Shown here: positions 6,289-11,333 of the stretch, piece by piece
Numbering within the stretch: position 1 is the first letter of the stretch
Layout of the letters: every line of letters begins with the position of its first letter
From: an uncultured Bacillota bacterium
GTDB taxonomy: Bacteria; Bacillota; JAAYKD01
NCBI GenBank assembly: GCA_937897315.1
Contig: CALCNS010000018.1
Span: 1-11,333 of the forward strand
DNA length: 11,333 nucleotides
Reading direction: 5' to 3'
Program-made: the position numbers and the translations under genes
The notes under the pieces: model-generated
Database searches by the model: none
Seen by the model: the letters and a program-made list of their open reading frames with translations, nothing else
Told to the model about the DNA's origin: nothing

Positions 6289-6776
6289 TCTCCTTTTGGG
6301 ATACTATTAGCCCATGTCAATGCTGGATACCCGGTTTGTCTCAACGCTTCATACACAATGATGGCCACGGCGCTCGAGAGATTTAGAGATCTGGTTTCGT
6401 GCAGGATTGGAATTCGTATGTTATGATTCGGGGACCGACTTAATATCTCGACCGGTAGCCCTCTTGTTTCCGGTCCAAAAACAAAGAAGTCGCCTTCTTG
6501 ATACTCCAGTTGATGATAAGATTGATTTGCTTTGGTTGTTGCAAAGTAGAGATTTCGGTTTCCATACAAATCCATAAAAGATTGCCACGAATCGTGGATT
6601 TCCAACTTTAAATATTGCCAATAATCTAAGCCGGCTCGCTTCAAGTGTTTATCCTCCAAAGAAAAACCCAACGGCTTAACCAGATGAAGCGTACAATCCG
6701 TAGCTGCACAAAGTCTGGATATGTTTCCGGTATTCGGTGGGATTTCAGGTTGATATAGCACGATGTGCAACGACAT
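6285..6776 (-). CDS. trmL: tRNA 2'-O-methyltransferase TrmL (CspR family)
   Basis: TrmL methylates the 2'-O of the wobble nucleotide (position 34) in certain tRNA-Leu species, using S-adenosylmethionine. The 163 residues match the minimal SPOUT family that lacks an extra RNA-binding domain. Seen: PEIPPNTGNISRLCAATD near residues 10-27, FGPETRGLP near 100-108, and the knot motif RSLNLSSAVAIIVYEALR near 129-146. A longer frame opens at 6821 inside alaS, but I chose ATG 6776 because AAAGGG lies 7 bases upstream and homologues begin at MSLHIVLYQPEIPPNTGN. It starts 19 bases after the alaS stop and overlaps trpS by 4 bases, so it is part of that operon. Confidence 0.95.
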   Translation of the reverse strand: MSLHIVLYQPEIPPNTGNISRLCAATDCTLHLVKPLGFSLEDKHLKRAGLDYWQYLKLEIHDSWQSFMDLYGNRNLYFATTKANQSYHQLEYQEGDFFVFGPETRGLPVEILSRSPNHNIRIPILHETRSLNLSSAVAIIVYEALRQTGYPALTWANSIPKGE

Positions 6777-6795
6777 AGTAGCACCCTTTCTCAAC

Positions 6796-9414
6796 TTATC
6801 GGATTTGAAGCTGTGCTTCAATTAGTGATGGTATTTGCTCCAACGCCTGAGCAATTTTCTCGGGGTTTTTACCTCCTGCTTGAGCTAAATCCGGCCTTCC
6901 TCCGCCACCTCCACCTACCAATTTGGCTGCTTCACGAATCAACTGACCGGCATGGAAGGTATTTGCTAAATCTTTGGTTGCGGCCACTAGAACACTGGCT
7001 TTCCCTTCCATCTCAGCAGCCAAAACCACAATGCCGCTACCCATTTTATCTCTTAATATATCGGCCATTTGTCTCAAGTCATCGGCTTTCTCAGCAGAAA
7101 CTTGTGCAATAACCGCATCCACCCCGCTGATTTTGACTTTCTTTAGCAAAAGGCTTTCCATTTTACCAACCGTATTCTGAGCCTGTAAGGCTTCCAGTTT
7201 TCGTTCCAAATCCCGGATTTGTTGTAGCATAGAAGTGATTTTCCCAGGTAGTTCCTCTTCTTTGCTTTTGACAAGCATGGATACATCCTCTAGAATACTT
7301 TCCTTCTCTTTTGCATATTCATAAGATTTCCAACCGGTTACTGCTTCAATTCTCCTTAACCCAGAACCAATGCCCGCCTCAGATACAATACGGAACAATC
7401 CGATTTCACCCGTGCGATTCACGTGGGTTCCGCCACACAATTCCATGGATTCTCCCATCTCAATCACTCGAACCCGGTCTCCATATTTTTCTCCGAATAA
7501 AGCTGTCGCCCCTTTCGCCCGAGCTTCCTCCAAACTGAGTTCTTCTTTATTCACTGCTACATCTTCTAGAATCCATTGATTGACCAATTTCTCCACTTGA
7601 ATCAATTGTTGCGCTTCCAAAGCGCTGAAGTGACTAAAATCAAATCGTAAGCGATCGGGGCCCACCCACGAACCTGCTTGATGGATATGATCACCTATGA
7701 TTCGCCTAAGCGCTTTATGTAATAAATGAGTTGCCGAATGATGCCTGGTTATATGCTTTCTTCTCTCGATATCGACCACAGCTGTGACAGCATCATCAAC
7801 TCGCAATGTGGTCTTTGCTTCGACTAATAACACATTGGTTTGTGATTCTTTGGTCGTTTGCAGGACTGGGTTGAGGGTGTCTCCCTTTCGCAAATATCCG
7901 GTGTCACCAATTTGTCCCCCACTCTCTCCATAGAAAGGGTTGATGCTCAAAACAATTTGCACCTCTTCACCGGCAGCTACTTCTTCCATTGATTTAGCGT
8001 TCTGATACAGCGCTTGAATCGTGGTGGTCTCTTTACAGGAATCATAGCCGGTAAAGGTCGTCATCACTCCAGACATATCGGCACGATTCGCTCCCATCGC
8101 ATCGACATCCTGTCGAGCCGATCTGGCCCGTTGCCTTTGCCGATTCATTTCATCCTTGAACCCTTGAATATCGACTGAATACCCTTTTTCTTCTAGAATT
8201 TCTTGGGTTAACTCCAAAGGAAAACCAAATGTGTCATGTAAGCGAAAGGCAATTTCACCCTTTAATTCGGTTTCTTGCTTGGCTTTCATTTCTTCCATAT
8301 ATTGTTGAACCAAACTTAGGCCAGACTCTAACGTTTCGTTAAAACGCTTCTCCTCTAACTGAAAGACCTGCAGGATGAATTCCCTTTTTTCTTCTAAGTC
8401 TGGATAGCCCACTTTAAATGAATCTATCACTTTCGCAGCAATTTCTGCAACAAAGGGTTCTTTCATTCCAACTAAACGACCGAAGCGTACGGCTCGTCTT
8501 AAAAGGCGTCGCAATACATACCCTCTGCCCTCATTTCCGGGTAAAACACCGTCGCCAATCAAAAAAGTCACACCTCGTACATGATCCAATATCACTCGTA
8601 ACGCTAAACTTTCTGATGACTTACCATCATAGGCTACCCCGGACATTTCAATCAGACGATTGAGCATAGGGAGATTTAAATCCATTTCAAAAATGGATGG
8701 TGCACCTTGAATAACCGTGGCGATACGATCTAGCCCTAAGCCGGTATCAATACACTTCCGTTCCAGCGGATGGTACTGCCCAGCTTCGTCTTTATCGTAT
8801 TGGGTAAAGACTAGGTTCCAAATCTCCAAATATCGATCACAATTGCATCCCATAACGCAGTTCGGACTATCGCACTTAAACGCTTCTCCTTGGTCATAGA
8901 AAATCTCTGAACAGGGGCCACATGGTCCTGTTCCAATTTCCCAAAAATTATCCTCATCACCCAAAATAATATGTTCCTCAGAAACACCAACTTCTTTATG
9001 CCAAATATCGTAGGCTTCCTGATCCTCTTTATGTACAGTGACATAGAGTCGTTGGGGATCCATTTCCATGCGATCGGTAAGAAACTCCCATGCCCAGAGA
9101 ATCGCCTCACGCTTGAAATAGTCGCCAAACGAAAAATTGCCCAGCATCTCAAAGCAAGTAGCATGGCGAGCGGTTTTTCCTACTCGTTCAATATCGGGAG
9201 TTCGAATGCATTTTTGGGAATTGGTCACTCGACCCGATGGAGGGGTTGCTACACCCGTAAAATATGGCTTAAAAGGAGCCATGCCTGCCCCGATAAGCAA
9301 AAGACTTGGATCATTCTCCGGTACTAATGAGGCACTCGGTAAAACCAAATGTCCTTTTTCACGGAAAAATTCTAAATACGCTTGACGAATTTCGTTACCG
9401 GTTCTCTTCTTCAT
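6796..9414 (-). CDS. alaS: Alanyl-tRNA synthetase
   Basis: AlaRS charges tRNA-Ala and hydrolyses mischarged Ser- and Gly-tRNA-Ala. All 872 residues are present, the normal length. The class II core spans about 1-250, with ERVGKTARHATCFEMLGNFS near 76-95 and GTGPCGPCSE near 161-170. A Cys-rich insert (Cys 181, 186, 190, 192) precedes DRYLEIWNLVF, as in many clostridial-type enzymes. The editing domain has HxxxH at His559/His563 and CGGTH at Cys660-His664, so editing residues are intact. A coiled coil lies near 700-750, and the C-Ala/DHHA1 domain ends with a Gly-rich segment near 834-848. AGGAGG is 7 bases before the ATG. It is first in the operon behind an alanine T-box leader. Confidence 0.98.
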   Translation of the reverse strand: MKKRTGNEIRQAYLEFFREKGHLVLPSASLVPENDPSLLLIGAGMAPFKPYFTGVATPPSGRVTNSQKCIRTPDIERVGKTARHATCFEMLGNFSFGDYFKREAILWAWEFLTDRMEMDPQRLYVTVHKEDQEAYDIWHKEVGVSEEHIILGDEDNFWEIGTGPCGPCSEIFYDQGEAFKCDSPNCVMGCNCDRYLEIWNLVFTQYDKDEAGQYHPLERKCIDTGLGLDRIATVIQGAPSIFEMDLNLPMLNRLIEMSGVAYDGKSSESLALRVILDHVRGVTFLIGDGVLPGNEGRGYVLRRLLRRAVRFGRLVGMKEPFVAEIAAKVIDSFKVGYPDLEEKREFILQVFQLEEKRFNETLESGLSLVQQYMEEMKAKQETELKGEIAFRLHDTFGFPLELTQEILEEKGYSVDIQGFKDEMNRQRQRARSARQDVDAMGANRADMSGVMTTFTGYDSCKETTTIQALYQNAKSMEEVAAGEEVQIVLSINPFYGESGGQIGDTGYLRKGDTLNPVLQTTKESQTNVLLVEAKTTLRVDDAVTAVVDIERRKHITRHHSATHLLHKALRRIIGDHIHQAGSWVGPDRLRFDFSHFSALEAQQLIQVEKLVNQWILEDVAVNKEELSLEEARAKGATALFGEKYGDRVRVIEMGESMELCGGTHVNRTGEIGLFRIVSEAGIGSGLRRIEAVTGWKSYEYAKEKESILEDVSMLVKSKEEELPGKITSMLQQIRDLERKLEALQAQNTVGKMESLLLKKVKISGVDAVIAQVSAEKADDLRQMADILRDKMGSGIVVLAAEMEGKASVLVAATKDLANTFHAGQLIREAAKLVGGGGGGRPDLAQAGGKNPEKIAQALEQIPSLIEAQLQIR

Positions 9415-9427
9415 TGGTATCCCTCCT

Positions 9428-9461
9428 AAAAAAATAAGTCCCTGAGCTTACGCTCAGGGAC
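9428..9461 (-). terminator. Conditional intrinsic terminator of the alaS T-box leader
   Basis: A perfect 10-bp stem GTCCCTGAGC/GCTCAGGGAC with a GTAA loop is followed by TTATTTTTTT (9437-9428). Its 5' arm CCCTG is shared with the antiterminator. It also seems to be the only terminator downstream of der-gpsA. Confidence 0.95.
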
Positions 9462-9645
9462 GATGTATATCGTGGTACCACCCTGATTCATCGGATTACG
9501 CCGATCTCTCACACCGATAACGGGGTTCACCGTTTGTGTTCGCACAAAAGCTCAGGAGTGGCCAATAAACAACCATTTGCAGGATTTCTCACACCTTCAA
9601 ATCCTCGCTGTGTGCATTCGATTGTTTTGTCTCCATCATAGCGTT
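9428..9645 (-). promoter_or_regulatory. Alanine-specific T-box riboswitch
   Basis: The leader reads uncharged tRNA-Ala to allow transcription of alaS and the genes behind it. Seen: Stem I arms GGAG/CTCC and AAACAATC/GGTTGTTT flanking a specifier loop with GCC (Ala) at 9562-9560 followed by A; an apical hairpin AGGATTT/AAATCCT whose loop carries GGTGTGAG; a Stem II-like hairpin TTTGTG-CGAA-CACAAA; and an F-box CCGTTA at 9523-9518. The antiterminator is CAGGG (9485-9481), bulge TGGTACC (9480-9474), ACGAT, loop ATAC, ATCGT, then CCCTG (9459-9455). UGGU in the bulge fits a tRNA with A73, as tRNA-Ala has. Specifier and gene agree. Confidence 0.95.
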
Positions 9646-9651
9646 ATCGGT

Positions 9652-9681
9652 ATTATACGCGATGAACGACTATGTTGTCAA
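9652..9681 (-). promoter_or_regulatory. Consensus sigma-A promoter for the alaS operon
   Basis: TTGACA (9681-9676) and TATAAT (9657-9652) are separated by 18 bases, placing the start near 9645, just before T-box Stem I. The -35 element lies 11 bases after the gpsA stop codon, with no terminator between. Confidence 0.92.
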
Positions 9682-9692
9682 TGTATTTAGTC

Positions 9693-10733
9693 TTAAAGAT
9701 GAGAAGATCGTTCCCATTTTTTCTGAGCCAATGATACATTTTCAGGTCGTGCCATACGACTCATCAATTGTTCCACCTGCTGAGCCGGATCTTTACCCTC
9801 AAAAAGAATCTCATATACCGCTGAAGTAATAGGTAACTCCAGGTATAATTTTCTGGCGATATCCATGACGGCTTGAGTCGTGCGAACTCCTTCGACTACC
9901 GAATGGGTAGAGGAGATAATCTCATCCAGATTTCTCCCCAATCCCAATTGCTCACCACACCAACGATTTCGACTATGATGGCTGGCGCAAGTGGCGACTA
10001 GATCCCCCATTCCTGACAGTCCGGAAAAGGTTTCGGCTTCGGCACCTAACTGCACACCCAATCGAGTCATCTCAGATAAACCTCGCGTAATTAAAGCAGC
10101 TTTACCATTGTCGCCAATTTTTAAACCGTCACAGATCCCTGCAGCTAATGCGATGATGTTTTTCAATGCCCCTCCCAATTCTACTCCAATGGGGTCTGGC
10201 TGTATATAGATCCTAAAATAAGGCCTCATTAAGGCACTCTGGAAATAGAGAGCAATCTCTTTTGTTTCCGCACCCACAACACTCGTTGCAGGAGCTTCCA
10301 ATGCGATTTCGGATGCTAGATTTGGCCCCGACAGAACGGCCAATTGTTCCCTTTTGGCTTTTCCGGTGGACAAAAGAATCTGAGATATTCTCAAGCCGGT
10401 TTGAGGTTCCAAGCCTTTTGTAGCAGATAACCAGGGCTTATCTGCTACACCAATCGGCATTTCACGAAGCAAATCACGTATTCCACGGGAGATTACTACA
10501 TTGATGATAGCCTCTGAACCCAACACTGCTTGCTCAGGATGGGTGTAATCGATTACTTGTTCAGGTAGAACAATATGAGGTAAATAAGCAACATTTTGAT
10601 GTTCCCGATTTATTTGCTCAGCCACTTCAGATTCATAGCTCCATAAGTGAACTGTATATCCATTTTCAGCTAAAATTTTGGACAGTACTGTTCCCCATGC
10701 TCCTGCTCCAAGTACCGTGATTTGACCTTTCAT
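9693..10733 (-). CDS. gpsA: NAD(P)-dependent glycerol-3-phosphate dehydrogenase
   Basis: GpsA reduces dihydroxyacetone phosphate to sn-glycerol-3-phosphate for phospholipid synthesis. The 346 residues match the family. The N-terminal Rossmann motif GAGAWGT lies at residues 9-15; ATKGLE near 104-109 and SGPNLASEI near 135-143 mark the cofactor and substrate region. GGALKNIIALAAGICDG from about 187 contains the likely catalytic Lys191. GDNGKAALITRGLSEM near 207-222, SGMGDLVATC near 240-249 and SRNRWCG near 254-260 complete the C-terminal helical domain. One small difference is VISRGIRDLL near 80-89, where homologues usually have VPS followed by a similar helix. Its ATG shares one base with the der stop (TGATG), so the pair is probably translationally coupled. 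GGAG lies 8 bases upstream. Confidence 0.97.
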   Translation of the reverse strand: MKGQITVLGAGAWGTVLSKILAENGYTVHLWSYESEVAEQINREHQNVAYLPHIVLPEQVIDYTHPEQAVLGSEAIINVVISRGIRDLLREMPIGVADKPWLSATKGLEPQTGLRISQILLSTGKAKREQLAVLSGPNLASEIALEAPATSVVGAETKEIALYFQSALMRPYFRIYIQPDPIGVELGGALKNIIALAAGICDGLKIGDNGKAALITRGLSEMTRLGVQLGAEAETFSGLSGMGDLVATCASHHSRNRWCGEQLGLGRNLDEIISSTHSVVEGVRTTQAVMDIARKLYLELPITSAVYEILFEGKDPAQQVEQLMSRMARPENVSLAQKKWERSSHL

Positions 10734-11333
10734 CAGTTTCTCTCCCTTGCTCTGAATGTTAGTTTAATGGGAGTCCCTTCAAAACCATAGGTGGCTCGAA
10801 TTTGATTCTCTAAGTATCGAATATAAGAAAAGTGTGCTAGTTCCGGATCATTGGCAAAGAACACAAAAACCGGTGGTTTCACCGCGACCTGACTCACATA
10901 GTATATTTTTAGCTTCCTTCCACTCACATTGGGTGGAGGGTTCATGCGCATCGCTTCTTGTAATAAATCATTGATACTGCTGGTTTGCAATCTCATGTTT
11001 TGTTGCTCAGATACATAATTCACTAATTCAAGAAGGCGAGGAATTCGTTGCCCGGTTAAAGCAGACACAAAAACAACGGGTGCATAACTGACAAAAATAA
11101 GATCGTCTTTAATTTTCTTTGCCATTTGATCCGCAGTTTTGGAATCTTTTTCAACTAAATCCCATTTATTCACTACTAAAATCATACCTCGTCCCTTTTC
11201 GTGGGCATAGCCGGCAATTCTTTGGTCTTGTTCTGTTACACCTTCTACAGCATCTAAAACCATCATCACAACATCGGACCGATCCACTGCTCTTAGAGCT
11301 CGTAAAACACTGAAACGTTCTACGTTTTCGTAA
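10733..11333 (-). CDS. der: Ribosome-assembly GTPase Der (EngA), C-terminal part (cut by window edge)
   Basis: Der is a double-GTPase needed for 50S subunit maturation. The visible 199 residues are the second half. The frame is open to the window edge and begins YENVERFSVLRALRAVDRS, matching the family stretch after the second GTPase domain's G3. NKWD (G4) and SAL (G5) of that domain are present, followed by the KH-like C-terminal domain with MNPPPNVSGRKLKIYYVSQ and the terminal FEGTPIKLTFRARERN. An internal GTG at 11287 is not the start; the true start and first GTPase domain lie outside the window. It is followed directly by gpsA, an arrangement common in Bacillota. Confidence 0.96.
   Translation of the reverse strand, partial: YENVERFSVLRALRAVDRSDVVMMVLDAVEGVTEQDQRIAGYAHEKGRGMILVVNKWDLVEKDSKTADQMAKKIKDDLIFVSYAPVVFVSALTGQRIPRLLELVNYVSEQQNMRLQTSSINDLLQEAMRMNPPPNVSGRKLKIYYVSQVAVKPPVFVFFANDPELAHFSYIRYLENQIRATYGFEGTPIKLTFRARERN

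Noticed and set aside
6777..6821. Upstream extension of trmL to ATG 6821 (15 more residues)
   Set aside because: The extension lies inside alaS, has no Shine-Dalgarno, and family members start at the later Met, which has AAAGGG 7 bases upstream.
9512..9651. Inverted repeat CCGATAACG (9650-9642) and CGTTATCGG near the alaS F-box
   Set aside because: The first copy lies mostly between the -10 element and the likely transcript start, so the RNA would retain only about four of its bases; the second copy is explained by the conserved F-box. Probably chance.

Overview
The window looks like the chromosome of a moderately AT-rich Gram-positive bacterium (Bacillota). The reasons are two T-box tRNA-sensing leaders, an L20-type leader ahead of infC, the gene order infC-rpmI-rplT-rlmP(ysgA)-pheS-pheT, the adjacent der-gpsA pair, strong AGGAGG ribosome binding sites and near-consensus sigma-A promoters. 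I cannot name a genus. Every gene is on the minus strand, so transcription runs from high to low coordinates. There are no mobile elements, tRNA or rRNA genes, CRISPR arrays or long non-coding gaps.

Layout in the direction of transcription: (1) 11333-9693, the 3' part of der (ribosome-assembly GTPase) overlapping gpsA (glycerol-3-phosphate dehydrogenase). (2) 9681-3871, a consensus promoter, an alanine T-box leader (specifier GCC), then alaS, trmL, trpS and glyS packed with tiny gaps or overlaps. (3) 3858-2495, a perfect-consensus promoter, an L20-type leader with a strong terminator, then infC (apparently starting at AUC), rpmI, rplT and an intrinsic terminator. (4) 2476-1688, rlmP/ysgA, a SPOUT 2'-O-methyltransferase that starts just behind that terminator. 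(5) 1685-1, a promoter, a phenylalanine T-box leader (specifier TTC), pheS, and the first 114 codons of pheT, which runs off the window.

Apart from gpsA, every gene serves translation: four aminoacyl-tRNA synthetases (Ala, Trp, Gly, Phe), two RNA 2'-O-methyltransferases, IF3, L35, L20 and Der. All three mapped promoters lie within about 2-12 bases of the preceding stop codon, with no separate terminator between. The conditional terminators of the leaders therefore probably also end the upstream transcripts.

I see no new multi-gene system. The points most worth a second look are: a PheT whose N-terminus lacks the usual EMAP-II/OB-fold tRNA-binding insert; an AUC start codon for infC boxed in by an upstream in-frame stop; a TrpRS with a four-cysteine pattern like the [4Fe-4S] type of Thermotoga; an alanine-sensing leader placed ahead of the Trp and Gly synthetases; and an intrinsic terminator ending 18 bases before the rlmP start codon.
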